Positions 17,037 through 27,584 are shown, numbered from the stretch's first letter. The stretch is 64,000 nucleotides of DNA from Streptomyces bicolor (GCF_000719285.1 NZ_JOFS01000006.1:124001-188000), one strand, 5' to 3'. Notes: generated from the sequence alone by a model not told the origin. Numbers and translations: made by a program.

Positions 17037-17954
17037 ATGGAACCGCTCCCCGACGACCGCACCGACCACCGCACCGAGATCCGCGACTTCCTCGCCAGCC
17101 GCCGCGCGAAGATCACCCCGGAGCAGGCCGGGCTGCCCACCAGCGGCCGGCGCCGGGTGCCCGGGCTGCGGCGCGAGGAGGTCGCCGTGCTGGCCGGCGT
17201 GAGCACCGAGTGGTACACCCGGCTCGAGAAGGGCCACATCAGTGGCGTCTCCGAGGACGTGCTCGCCGCGGTCGCCCAGTCCCTGCAGCTGGACGAGGAC
17301 GAGCGCACCTACCTGTTCGACCTGGCCCGCGCGGCCCGGCCCGCCCGCCGGGCGCCGTCACGCCGCAGGGACGTCGCGGTCCCGCCCCGCGTCCAGTGGC
17401 TGCTCGACTCCATGACGATGTCCTCCGCGTTCGTGCGCAACGGCCGCCAGGACGTCGTCGCCAGCAACCCGCTGGCCCGGGCCCTGCACGCGCCGGTCTT
17501 CGAAAGCGAGACCACCGACAAACGCGGCCGGCCCAACATCGCCCGCTACATCTTCCTCGACCCGGGCGCCCGGCAGTTCTTCGTCGACTGGGAGGCCGCC
17601 GCCGCCGTCACCGCCGCGCTGTTGCGCGCGGAAGCCGGACGCGAGCCCCACGACCGGGCCCTGCGCGAACTCATCGGCGAACTGTCCACCCTCAGCCCCG
17701 ACTTCCGCAGCCAATGGGCCGCGCACGACGTCCGCATCCGCCACGACGGCATCAAACGCCTCCAGCACCCCGACGTCGGAGAGCTGGAACTGACCTACCA
17801 GTCCCTGGACCTGCCCCTGTCCCACCGCGCCATGCACGACCTGACCCTCTACACCGCCGAACCGGGCACCACCTCCGAAGACCGTCTCAAGATCCTCACC
17901 AGCCTGGCAGCCGGCCCCTCCCGGGTAGCAGAACCCACCGACCGACTCAGCTGA
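17037..17954 (+). CDS. XRE-family regulator with MmyB-like ligand-binding domain
   Basis: 305 residues from ATG 17037; an in-frame start at 17019 adds six. The N-terminal helix-turn-helix (about 15-85) contains PGLRREEVAVLAGVSTEWYT and RLEKGHISGVSEDVL. The remainder matches MmyB-like domains, with NPLARALHAPVF and the DPGARQFFVDWEAAA block. These regulators usually sit divergently from short-chain or zinc dehydrogenases or efflux genes and repress them until a fatty-acid-like ligand binds. Here the divergent target is the MFS/dehydrogenase unit. Confidence 0.9.
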   Translation: MEPLPDDRTDHRTEIRDFLASRRAKITPEQAGLPTSGRRRVPGLRREEVAVLAGVSTEWYTRLEKGHISGVSEDVLAAVAQSLQLDEDERTYLFDLARAARPARRAPSRRRDVAVPPRVQWLLDSMTMSSAFVRNGRQDVVASNPLARALHAPVFESETTDKRGRPNIARYIFLDPGARQFFVDWEAAAAVTAALLRAEAGREPHDRALRELIGELSTLSPDFRSQWAAHDVRIRHDGIKRLQHPDVGELELTYQSLDLPLSHRAMHDLTLYTAEPGTTSEDRLKILTSLAAGPSRVAEPTDRLS

Positions 17955-17989
17955 GCGACTCGTTTCGCACGCCCCGGCCCACCGGCCAA

Positions 17990-18090
17990 GCACCGGCTCG
18001 AACCGGCCGTAGAGGTTCACGTGCGTCCAGAACAGCGGGGACAGGGCCCGCCGGTCGGCGTCGGTGAGCCGCCTCTGCCGTTTCTCCTCG
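17990..18090 (-). pseudogene. C-terminal remnant of a Tn3-family transposase
   Basis: The frame reads EKRQRRLTDADRRALSPLFW then THVNLYGRFEP. This corresponds to the last 30 or so residues of actinobacterial Tn3-type TnpA (the LTxxDxRxLTPLFWxHVxPYG block). No upstream transposase, resolvase or clear terminal repeat was found. It shows that a transposon once ended here, in the decayed zone before the sigma-factor gene. Confidence 0.55.
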
Positions 18091-18792
18091 CTCAGGACAG
18101 GTGCCCGACCGGCGACACTCTGCCCGACCAACGGCAGAGATCACAGATGGCTTTCGCTTGGGCGGTCGTGCGGGTCGGATCGCACCGCTGTTGACCGTGG
18201 TTGTCCGTCCTTACGGGCACGCTATGGGCACGGGGTGCGGAGACCGGTGGGCAGAGTGCCTGCCAGGACGGGCGCGGTGTTGAGTTGGGCTCGGCCGGAC
18301 GTCCAGTCGGGAACGCCTTCGCGCGTGCACAGAGCTGGTCGACGGCGTGGACCACAGCGCCGTGAAGCCGCAGACCTGCGTGCCGGTCTGCGTGCCGAGG
18401 AAGCATGTGATCAAGCAGCCTTTCGTGCCGTGCACCGGTCGCCGAGAAAACTGCGTCGGGGCGGCAACCTTCTCGTCCTCTGCGGCAACTGGGAGCCGGA
18501 AGGCCGAGTCGAACAACCGGATGGACGGGCATGAGGGCAACGCAGCACACCGCGCCGCAACCGTGGCGCAGGCGCGGACCGGTCACGGCACCGCCGTGCA
18601 GCCGGACGTCGCGCGGCCGAACGCCGTCCGGTTCGCCCGGTATTGACCAGTCCGCCGGTCAGCCTTCACCGCCCCGCAACCATGCACGACCGCCGTTCGA
18701 ATCCCGGGATGGGCACTGTTAGGCTGCGCCCCCCGTTTTCGTTAAACGCGCAACTAACGCGCACGTCATGGCAAGGAGAGGGCGACCGGGGG
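18091..18792. other. region before the sigma-factor gene, mostly non-coding
   Basis: No complete gene is supported. A frame ending at 18646 has high third-position GC over its last 35 codons and could be the tail of a lost gene, but no family is recognised. The notable element is the promoter-like motif at 18463-18490. The sigma-factor transcript would then have a leader of about 300 bases. Confidence 0.4.
18463..18490 (+). promoter_or_regulatory. ECF-type promoter, GGCAACC-N16-CAACT (site A)
   Basis: GGCAACC at 18463-18469, 16 bases, then CAACT at 18486-18490. The same two boxes with the same spacer occur upstream of the xylanase (20206-20233) and, on the minus strand, the ricin-lectin gene (24642-24615, second box CCACT). 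Sites A and B also share GC before and TT after the first box and GG after the second. It is the only such site upstream of the sigma-factor gene. Confidence 0.5.
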
Positions 18793-19326
18793 ATGGTCCT
18801 CGATGACGCGTCCGCGGAGTTCCACGAATTCTTCGAACGCCACTATGCCGAGCTCGCCCGTCTGGCACACCTCCTGACCGGCGAGACCGACGCGGCGGAC
18901 GACCTCGCGGCGGATGCCCTGGTCGCCCTGTGGCAGCGCTGGGACCGGTTGCGGCAGGCCGACCACCCGCTCGCCTACGCCCGTGGTGTGGTGGCCAACC
19001 TGGCGCGGGGACGGATCCGCAGCACGGTCCGGGAGCGACGCCGGATCACGCTGTTCTGGTCCCGCAGCCCCGAGAAGGTGGAGGGGCCGGACATGGCGGC
19101 CGTGCTGGACGTCCGCGCGGCGCTCGCCCGGCTGCCGTTCCGCAAGCGCGCCTGCGTGGTGCTGCGACACGCCCTCGACCTGTCGGAGAAGGACACGGCG
19201 GCAGCGCTGGGCATATCGGTCGGAACGGTGAAGAGCCAGACCTCGAAGGGAATGGCCGAGCTGGAAAAGCTACTGGGCGCACACGCGGCCGGGGACCTGG
19301 TGCCAGGGAGGAGGAGGAACCGGTGA
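18793..19326 (+). CDS. ECF RNA polymerase sigma factor (SigE-family group of Streptomyces)
   Basis: 177 residues from ATG 18793. Region 2 (about 10-75) has FHEFFERHYAELARLAHLLT and AADDLAADALVALWQRWDRL. Region 4 (about 110-165) has LPFRKRACVVLRHALDLSEK then ALGISVGTVKSQTSKGMAEL, the DNA-reading helix-turn-helix. These match the TIGR02983-type SigE-family sigma factors. The stop overlaps the next gene's GTG start (GTGA), so the two are co-translated. The downstream membrane protein is the likely anti-sigma or regulatory partner. Candidate target promoters are sites A, B and C, giving autoregulation plus two secreted polysaccharide-binding proteins. Confidence 0.92.
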   Translation: MVLDDASAEFHEFFERHYAELARLAHLLTGETDAADDLAADALVALWQRWDRLRQADHPLAYARGVVANLARGRIRSTVRERRRITLFWSRSPEKVEGPDMAAVLDVRAALARLPFRKRACVVLRHALDLSEKDTAAALGISVGTVKSQTSKGMAELEKLLGAHAAGDLVPGRRRNR

Positions 19327-20108
19327 ACGAGGAAATCGACCGTCGGCTGCGCGAAGCCGCCGAGGCCCACCGGCCCGACCGCGCGCGGATGCTGGCCCGG
19401 GTGGAACGCGGCATGGCCGGCCCCGCCGTCCGTCACCGCGCGCGACCGTTCGCGAGGTCCGGCACCAGGGTCGCCCTCGCCGGGCTCGCCGCCGGCGGCA
19501 TCCTGACGACCGGCGGCCTCGCCGTCGCCGCCATCGTCGCGACCCCGTCGCCGTCGCCCACCGTGACCACGCCTGCCACCCCGTCCCCGACCGTCAGCTC
19601 CCCGCACCCGATATCGGCCCGCCCCACCCCTGTCGCGCCGCCCCCGGGCACCACCCCGGGCAGCTCGCGCCCGACTCCGTCGGCCACCAGTCCCTCGCCG
19701 ACCGCCGACGAGAGCCAGTACGGGCCGTTGTGGTCGGCCGGCTCGCTTGATCCGAAGAGCACCGTCTACTGGACGCAGAGCAATCTCGTCCTCAAGGCGA
19801 CGCAGCCGCTCACCTCGCTCACGGTCGAGATCCGGATCGTGCAGACCGGCGGGGCGAAGAGCACCGGCACCTGGCAGACCCTGCCGGGTGGTGACTTCAC
19901 CGTCACCGTCCAGGAGGCCGGCGGCGCGCTGGTCTACCGCTGGGTCCTCAAGCCGGGCCTGACCGTGCCGGCCGGGAACCATGAGTTCGCCGCGCAGTTC
20001 AACAACGGCGCCGGCGAGCGCAGTGCCGCGGGCGACGGCTACCGCGTCGACGCACAGGGTTCGGGCGGCTCCGCGTCGGTCCGGGGAGGGTTCGTCCCGA
20101 CCCGGTGA
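19323..20108 (+). CDS. single-pass membrane protein co-encoded with the sigma factor, putative anti-sigma partner
   Basis: 261 residues from GTG 19323, overlapping the sigma-factor stop. The short cytoplasmic N terminus (about 1-45, NEEIDRRLREAAEAHRPDRA) resembles the tail-binding segments of small anti-sigma factors. One membrane helix (about 45-72) and a long Pro/Ser/Thr linker (about 75-130) lead to an extracellular beta-rich domain (about 130-261: YGPLWSAGSLDPKSTVYWTQ onwards). The domain looks immunoglobulin- or carbohydrate-binding-like, but I do not recognise the family. The topology fits sensing outside the cell and controlling the sigma factor inside. Confidence 0.75.
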   Translation: MNEEIDRRLREAAEAHRPDRARMLARVERGMAGPAVRHRARPFARSGTRVALAGLAAGGILTTGGLAVAAIVATPSPSPTVTTPATPSPTVSSPHPISARPTPVAPPPGTTPGSSRPTPSATSPSPTADESQYGPLWSAGSLDPKSTVYWTQSNLVLKATQPLTSLTVEIRIVQTGGAKSTGTWQTLPGGDFTVTVQEAGGALVYRWVLKPGLTVPAGNHEFAAQFNNGAGERSAAGDGYRVDAQGSGGSASVRGGFVPTR

Positions 20109-20114
20109 ACGCCG

Positions 20115-20189
20115 CTGTGCGGCAAGGGGCGATGACGGCGGCCGTGAAGACTCTTCTGTGCGGCAGGGCGATGACGGCGGCCGTGAGAA
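20115..20189. repeat. imperfect direct repeat upstream of the xylanase
   Basis: CTGTGCGGCA-AGGG-CGATGA and the following CGGCGGCCGTGA occur at 20115-20146 and again from 20156, a period of 41 bases with small differences. Both copies lie between the membrane-protein stop and the xylanase promoter. They may be regulator sites or a simple duplication. Confidence 0.5.
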
Positions 20190-20205
20190 TGCTGCCCTTG
20201 ATCGC

Positions 20206-20233
20206 GGCAACCTTTGTGTGCGTGGCGGCAACT
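20206..20233 (+). promoter_or_regulatory. ECF-type promoter of the xylanase, GGCAACC-N16-CAACT (site B)
   Basis: GGCAACC at 20206-20212 and CAACT at 20229-20233, 46 bases before the ATG. Flanking bases (GC before, TT after, GG after the second box) agree with site A. By analogy with ECF -35/-10 pairs, transcription would start near 20240. Confidence 0.55.
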
Positions 20234-20242
20234 GGCGGGTGA

Positions 20243-22627
<2,385 letters not shown>

Positions 22628-22630
22628 CGA

Positions 22631-22663
22631 AATGCGCCCCCATCGAAGAGATGGGGGCGCATT
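22631..22663. terminator. bidirectional hairpin terminator
   Basis: Arms 22631-22643 and 22651-22663 (13 bases, perfect) with a 7-base loop, between convergent genes ending at 22627 (+) and 22695 (-). Confidence 0.85.
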
Positions 22664-22694
22664 CGTAAGCTTGACCTACTTGCGTGCTGTACGG

Positions 22695-24557
22695 CTACTT
22701 GAGCGCTGTACCGCCCGAGTTGTGATAGGCGATCGTCTTGTTGATCAGGTTTCCGCCGTCGGACTCGACCGTGGTCTGTTCCTCCTGCCCCGGACCGAAG
22801 AACAGGCCGGCGACGTGGGCGTTCGCGACCTGGTCCATGTGGGCGAAGAACCAGTCCACCTTGTCGTCCTTGTAGTGGTTGCGGGTGTTGTTCTGCGCCA
22901 TGTTGCCCACCGGGATCTGCCACAGGACCACCGGCTTGCCCGCGGACTCGGCCATCGTCTTGTAGAACTTCAGCGCGGCGGCGGCCTTCTGGTCGGTCCA
23001 GAAGCTGTCACGGCTGCCGTGGGCCGGCTGTGCGTACCAGCCCGCGTCGCGGTCCGACACATCGCTGACCAGGAAGTCGGCGTTCCGTGCCCCGAGGTCC
23101 GCGTAGTCCTTGACGCACTTCTGGACGTTGCTCTCCCAGTCGAAGCAGGAGAGGTGCAGCCCCACGGCGGCGTTCGGCGCGTACTTGTGCGCCATGTGAA
23201 TCAGGCACTGGGCGAGTCCGGACGCGCTGTTCTCCTGCGATCCGCAATCCGTCGGATTGGCGGCCGAGACCTGCGCGGGAACCTGGTGCAGATTGCCTAG
23301 CGTCCGGGCGAAGCCCCAGAAGTCGGGCTCAAGATCGATCGCGTCGTGCGACGTGCCGATCTTCTGGAGGAAGAAACGGTAGTCGTTCAGGTACCGGGTG
23401 AGCAGGTCACGCCTGTTGATGGCCTTGACCTCGCCCGGGCCGTCGCCCTCACCTGCCGCATCCCCGAGGTCGCGCAACGAGTACCAGGTCCAGAGCATCT
23501 TCTGCGGGCGCGGCTTGCCCTTGTACGTCGCGTCGGCCACCACGTCGTCCCGCCAGGTCACGTAAGTGCCGGGCGCCGTGGTGCTGCCGTTCCAGCAGCC
23601 CCACCAGCTCGACCACTCGTCCTTGCAGCGCGCTGCCGTGTAGTAATCCGACGAGGGCGCGGGCTGGCTGTGCACATAGGCGTAGCGCATGTCGAACGGC
23701 GCGGCGGTCGCGGAGGTGTCGGACATCGAGCCGCCGATGAGCACCTTGTCACTGCCCATGAAGCGCTTCGCCGAGCTGCTGCCACCGGCCGCGGGCGACG
23801 AAGGGGAAGACGAAGGCGAAGACGAGGGTCGCGTGTCGCTCGGAGTCTGGCTTGCGGGAACGCTGCTGCTCGGCGCGGGGGACGTACCGCCGCCGACACT
23901 CCCGACCGGGACGAGTTGCCACTGCTGATCGGCGCCGCCCCGGTCGCGGTTCTGGACGACGTTGCCCCCGTTGGCCTTGGCGGCCTTGCGGACACCGACA
24001 GCCATGCCACTGAAGCGATTGACCAAACGCACGTAGCCCTTCGACGACTTGGCCAGTTTGAACTGCTGGTTGGTGGCGTTCAGGTCTTTCCACTGCACGA
24101 TGGCGGTGCCGGCGGTCTTCGACCAGCCGAGGTCGTCCAGCACCTTGCCGGAGGTCCGGTTCTGCAGCCGGTAGTACCCGTCACCCGCGTCGATGAACCG
24201 CCACTGCTGGTTGGCCCCGCCGTGGCGCGCCCACTGCACCACCGCCGCGCCGTCGTTCTTGGCGGAGCCGCGGTCGTCCAGCACCTTGCCGCTGTTGCGG
24301 TTGACCAGCACGTACCACTTCTTCAGATCCAGGGTTTTCTGGTCCGCCGAAGCCTGGCTGACCACGACAGCCGAGCCGGCCACGACCACCATGGCGAGAC
24401 CTCCCCAGAGACCCCGATGCGCGAGCAACCGACGACCACGATGCTTCGGACGACCACCGCGCGCGCCGCCGTCGTCGGCACGGTGGCCGCCGCCACGGGA
24501 CGCCACCGATGACGTGGGTGGGCCGGGGACATGCCTGTGCTCTCGTTCCAGGGACAT
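22695..24557 (-). CDS. secreted ricin-lectin (CBM13) protein with a glycosidase-like C-terminal domain
   Basis: 620 residues from ATG 24557, chosen for the GAGAGAG 8 bases upstream; ATG 24584 is the alternative. A long basic N terminus and one hydrophobic segment (LWGGLAMVVVAGSAVVVS) form the export signal. Residues about 75-215 are a ricin-type trefoil with three QxW-type repeats (NQQWRFID, NQQFKLAK, DQQWQLVP). After a Ser/Pro-rich linker, the remaining 320 or so residues look like a TIM-barrel hydrolase: CCWNGS-like Trp/Cys-rich loops, HDAIDLEPDFWGF with two acidic candidates, and LHLSCFDWES. The family is not recognised. It is probably an extracellular polysaccharide-active enzyme, with promoter site C upstream. 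Confidence 0.78.
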   Translation of the reverse strand: MSLEREHRHVPGPPTSSVASRGGGHRADDGGARGGRPKHRGRRLLAHRGLWGGLAMVVVAGSAVVVSQASADQKTLDLKKWYVLVNRNSGKVLDDRGSAKNDGAAVVQWARHGGANQQWRFIDAGDGYYRLQNRTSGKVLDDLGWSKTAGTAIVQWKDLNATNQQFKLAKSSKGYVRLVNRFSGMAVGVRKAAKANGGNVVQNRDRGGADQQWQLVPVGSVGGGTSPAPSSSVPASQTPSDTRPSSSPSSSPSSPAAGGSSSAKRFMGSDKVLIGGSMSDTSATAAPFDMRYAYVHSQPAPSSDYYTAARCKDEWSSWWGCWNGSTTAPGTYVTWRDDVVADATYKGKPRPQKMLWTWYSLRDLGDAAGEGDGPGEVKAINRRDLLTRYLNDYRFFLQKIGTSHDAIDLEPDFWGFARTLGNLHQVPAQVSAANPTDCGSQENSASGLAQCLIHMAHKYAPNAAVGLHLSCFDWESNVQKCVKDYADLGARNADFLVSDVSDRDAGWYAQPAHGSRDSFWTDQKAAAALKFYKTMAESAGKPVVLWQIPVGNMAQNNTRNHYKDDKVDWFFAHMDQVANAHVAGLFFGPGQEEQTTVESDGGNLINKTIAYHNSGGTALK

Positions 24558-24614
24558 GCCTGTGCTCTCTCTCAGCCGTTGCATCTGACCGGACCACTTG
24601 GCCGGACAACACTG

Positions 24615-24642
24615 AGTGGTCCGAGAGGCCGAAAAGGTTGCC
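24615..24642 (-). promoter_or_regulatory. ECF-type promoter of the ricin-lectin gene, GGCAACC-N16-CCACT (site C)
   Basis: On the minus strand GGCAACC (24642-24636) is followed after 16 bases by CCACT (24619-24615), 57 bases before the chosen ATG. The first box plus GC before and TTTTCG after resemble sites A and B; the second box differs by one base. Confidence 0.5.
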
Positions 24643-25093
24643 GCGAAGATCCACAGATTTCTTCGCCTTGACCGCTTCCCGTTCGCGGCGGAGCACGGCA
24701 CGCCTAACGCCGACGGTGGCGAACGCCTGATGGCTGGTCGGGGAAGAACGGCATGGGCATTCCCACCGCCGCCCTGCCGTAGCTGAACTCGGCCCAGGTC
24801 GCCCACCCCCGCGTACCGCCGGAGTCTGGGCGAGCTGCGCGAGATGGGCGTGCTGGTCGGCTCGTACGAGCCTCACTCACCGGCCCAAGGCCGGCGGTGG
24901 TGCTGATCGATACCGCTGGGAGGCACTGGTCTTTGTAGACCGCTGCCGTGGGCACGGCTCTGAAGCGCGGCGGGCCGGGCGCCGGAGTGAACGGGCTCCG
25001 CTCTCGGCTCGGCCGGCTCGCATGCCCGGCTCGGGGAGCGCCTGGCCGGTGACGGCGGCGATGCACTCCAAGTCGCGGTCGCGGTGCAGGTCC
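24643..25093. other. gene-free stretch, possible decayed sequence
   Basis: A plus-strand frame around 24813-24900 reads YRRSLGELREMGVLVGSYEP, which looks protein-like, but it has no start and no recognised family. Nothing else here is supported. Confidence 0.3.
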
Positions 25094-25861
25094 TCAGGAA
25101 GTGCCGTCCGCGGGTACGGGTTCGGTGAACTGGTCGAACAGCATGACGGCAACCCTTGTGACAAGGGACCAGTTCTCGTCGCCGTGCGGGTCCGCCAGGT
25201 CCCCGTAGCCGGCGATCCACCGCATGTGGAAGCCGTCCAGCAGGGAAGCGATGCTGGTGGCGAGGTGATCAACCTGGTAGGGCGCGCGCATGCGCAGTCC
25301 GTAGGTGTCGAGCAGGGCCTGGTACGCCTCGCAGGCCACCTTCGTGAACGATTCGCCGTAGTGCCCGAGGGCCTCACGCACGCGGGGGTTCGCGGCGCTG
25401 GCGTAGAAACCGAGCATCACCCGGTAGATCGGGTCCACCCGGTGGTTTTCGTGGTTGTCGGTCAGTACGTCGTTGAGGGCTTCCTGCCAGGTGATGCCCT
25501 TCTCGACGGCTTCCTCGAAGCGCCGGATGCTGTCGGGCAGACCCGGTACCAGTTCCGCCTGCCGGGAGGTGAGGTGGAACAACAGCTCGGCCTGGAAGTC
25601 GGCCTGAGCCGGCCAGATCTGGTAGATCGATCCCGTGGTGACCGCCGGTGCCGCCTCGTCGCCCAGCCGGTCCCGGATGATGCGGGTGGCCTCTTCCGTC
25701 ACCTGCTTGACCCGCACGTGGGCCAGGGCGGCGGAGACCGCGGCCTCGCTGGTGTCGGCGGTTCCCGCACAGACGAGTTTGGTCGCCGCTTCGAGCATGA
25801 GGGCCCGGGTCTCCTCGAGCGATCGCCGAGGCAGCCTGCGCCTTCCGGCCTGCGTCGTCAC
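25094..25861 (-). CDS. TetR/AcrR family transcriptional regulator
   Basis: 255 residues. The N-terminal helix-turn-helix region (about 13-85) is longer than usual: RSLEETRALMLEAATKLVCA then a TTGSIYQIWPAQADFQAEL end where most members have GSLYHHF. The rest is an all-helical ligand domain. It is divergent from the Liv-type ABC operon (279-base spacer), with two tandem GATCGTTAAATC sites 20-53 bases from its own start, so it likely controls both itself and the transporter operon. Confidence 0.88.
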   Translation of the reverse strand: MTTQAGRRRLPRRSLEETRALMLEAATKLVCAGTADTSEAAVSAALAHVRVKQVTEEATRIIRDRLGDEAAPAVTTGSIYQIWPAQADFQAELLFHLTSRQAELVPGLPDSIRRFEEAVEKGITWQEALNDVLTDNHENHRVDPIYRVMLGFYASAANPRVREALGHYGESFTKVACEAYQALLDTYGLRMRAPYQVDHLATSIASLLDGFHMRWIAGYGDLADPHGDENWSLVTRVAVMLFDQFTEPVPADGTS

Positions 25862-25880
25862 ACCCTCCCCCTCCCCTGTC

Positions 25881-25914
25881 TGATCGTTAAATCGAACTGC
25901 TTGATCGTTAAATC
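25881..25914. promoter_or_regulatory. tandem operator-like repeats TGATCGTTAAATC
   Basis: The 13-base word occurs at 25881-25893 and 25902-25914, exactly 21 bases apart (two helical turns). Within the second, TTGAT-CGTTAA-ATCAA is a perfect inverted repeat. They adjoin the TetR start and lie upstream of the Liv promoter, so cooperative TetR dimer binding is the simplest reading. Confidence 0.6.
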
Positions 25915-25930
25915 AAAGTGAACCAAGGCG

Positions 25931-25983
25931 TTGACAGGGGGTAAGCCTACACCTAGATTCCCGGTTCGTAAGAAAGTTACGAA
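25931..25983 (+). promoter_or_regulatory. vegetative promoter of the Liv operon with an inverted repeat at the start site
   Basis: TTGACA at 25931-25936 and TAGATT at 25954-25959 with a 17-base spacer form a near-consensus sigma-70-type promoter, rare in so GC-rich a genome. TTCGTAA-GAAAG-TTACGAA, a perfect 7-base inverted repeat (25965-25983), covers the expected transcription start, so it is either a second operator or a 5' transcript hairpin. Confidence 0.65.
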
Positions 25984-26140
25984 ACCTCGGGAAGGCCGTT
26001 TGACCAGGCCTTTCCGGGTGCTCCGAGCCGCCCTTCGCGCTGGCCACCCCGTGCGCTCCAGGTCCCCGGCCGGCCGTTCAACCCCCTGTTGCGCATGCCC
26101 TCGGCATGACTTCCCTTCGCTCCGCTCACGGAGGTTTCGT

Positions 26141-27454
26141 ATGCCTACCCATCCGCGTGTCCGAGGACTGGGCCTGATCGCCTCCCTCATGGCGCCCGTC
26201 CTGGGCCTCACCGCCTGCAGTGGCGCGCAGAGCCCAGGCTCTGCCTCGGCCGGCGCTGCCGCAGCCGACTCATCGGCCGCCGCGGACACCCGCCCGTCGG
26301 CCGCCGTGGTGACCGACTATCAGAGTTACGTGGGAGGCAAGGCGGGCAAGGCCGACTCCGGCTTGTCCCCGGTCACTCTCGGCTGGGTGAACGTCGAGGG
26401 CGGCCCCGGCGGCAGCCCGGAGGCGACCCTGGGCGCCAAGGCAGCCGTTCGGTACGTCAACGAGAAGCTCGGCGGAATCGGCGGCCACCCGCTCGCGCTG
26501 AACGTCTGCACGGTGGTCTCCGCCGAGGAGGAGGGGCAGAAGTGCGGCCAGCAACTGCTCGGCGACAAGGCCGTCTCCGCCATCGGCCTCGGCAATCTGT
26601 ACCTGGGCGACGCCTCCTTCAACTCCGTGGTGGCGGGCAGGAAGCCGGTTCTGGTCGGCGTGGCGACGGGTCCCACCCTGCCCACGGCGAAGAACACCTA
26701 CAGCACCTTCGGCGACCTGCCGCACATCTTCGGCACCTGGGGCACGTACTCGCGTGACGTCCTCAAGGCGAAGACGGCGGCGGTCATCCACACGAACACC
26801 CCCGGCGACAAGATCGCTTCAAGCGCGGCGGTCAAGGGACTCAAGGCCGCCGGCCTCACCGTCAAGTCGGTCGGCTTCGACGCGCAGGCCACGGACCTGA
26901 TCGGCCCGGTCACCGCGGCCGGCGCCAACTCCGCCGACGTCATCGTGCCCATCACGGTCGGCTCCGGGTGTGTCGGAGTCGCCAAGGCACTCAAGCAACT
27001 CGGCATCGACAAGCCCGTGGTGTCCACGCCCCTGTGCATGTCACCGGACGTGGCCAAGGGCCTGGGCGGTGACCTGCCCACGTGGACGTACGGCGTCGCC
27101 CAGACGCTGCCGACCGACACCTCGGCCGCCGACTCCAAGGCGTTCCTGACGGCATCCGGCCAGGCGGGGCTCGACAAGGCCACCGCGTCCCAGGTCTTCG
27201 CACCACTGGGCTGGAGCACGATCCTGACGTACGCCAAGGCGCTCAACGCCGTGGGAGCCGACAAGATCACCCCGGCGGCCGTCGCCGCGCAGCTGAAGAA
27301 GTTCACCGGGCCGGTCGTCATGGGCGCCGCCGAGGTCAAGTGCGCCAAGTACCCGGACGCCCCCGCGGTCTGCAACGACCAGGCGCGGTTCTACCAGTAC
27401 AAGGGCAAGGGCGCCTTCCAGCCGCTGACCGACTGGCTCCGCCCGCCCCGGTGA
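26141..27454 (+). CDS. branched-chain amino acid-type ABC transporter substrate-binding lipoprotein (LivK-like)
   Basis: 437 residues from ATG 26141, with GGAGG six bases upstream; the frame open further upstream lacks a signal. The lipobox LTAC places the lipidated Cys at residue 26. The mature protein has the two-lobed periplasmic-binding fold of family 4/6 (LGWVNVEGGPGGSPEATLGA near the N terminus, then AVSAIGLGNLYLGD). It delivers the ligand to the permease downstream. Despite the family name, the substrate could be another small acid or amide. First gene of the operon. Confidence 0.9.
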   Translation: MPTHPRVRGLGLIASLMAPVLGLTACSGAQSPGSASAGAAAADSSAAADTRPSAAVVTDYQSYVGGKAGKADSGLSPVTLGWVNVEGGPGGSPEATLGAKAAVRYVNEKLGGIGGHPLALNVCTVVSAEEEGQKCGQQLLGDKAVSAIGLGNLYLGDASFNSVVAGRKPVLVGVATGPTLPTAKNTYSTFGDLPHIFGTWGTYSRDVLKAKTAAVIHTNTPGDKIASSAAVKGLKAAGLTVKSVGFDAQATDLIGPVTAAGANSADVIVPITVGSGCVGVAKALKQLGIDKPVVSTPLCMSPDVAKGLGGDLPTWTYGVAQTLPTDTSAADSKAFLTASGQAGLDKATASQVFAPLGWSTILTYAKALNAVGADKITPAAVAAQLKKFTGPVVMGAAEVKCAKYPDAPAVCNDQARFYQYKGKGAFQPLTDWLRPPR

Positions 27455-27508
27455 CCCCCGTCCCACCGTCCGCCCGGGTCGCGTCCGGCCCGCGACAGAC
27501 CTTCCCGT

Positions 27509-27568
27509 GCCGTGTTCCCGAGGCCCGACGGCTCCCCTACGGCCTTCCTATGGCCTCAGGAACACGGC
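27509..27568 (+). promoter_or_regulatory. intercistronic stem-loop between binding protein and permease
   Basis: Arms 27509-27525 and 27552-27568 pair over 17 bases with one mismatch. The structure ends four bases before the AGGAG of the permease. Hairpins here commonly stabilise the upstream mRNA, so the binding protein is made in excess over the membrane parts. Confidence 0.55.
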
Positions 27569-27584
27569 GCTCCAGGAGTAAGAA

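Noticed and set aside
18685..18715. TTCGAAT resembling a tRNA T-loop
   Set aside because: The flanking arms do not pair and no acceptor or anticodon stem can be drawn, so it is a chance match.
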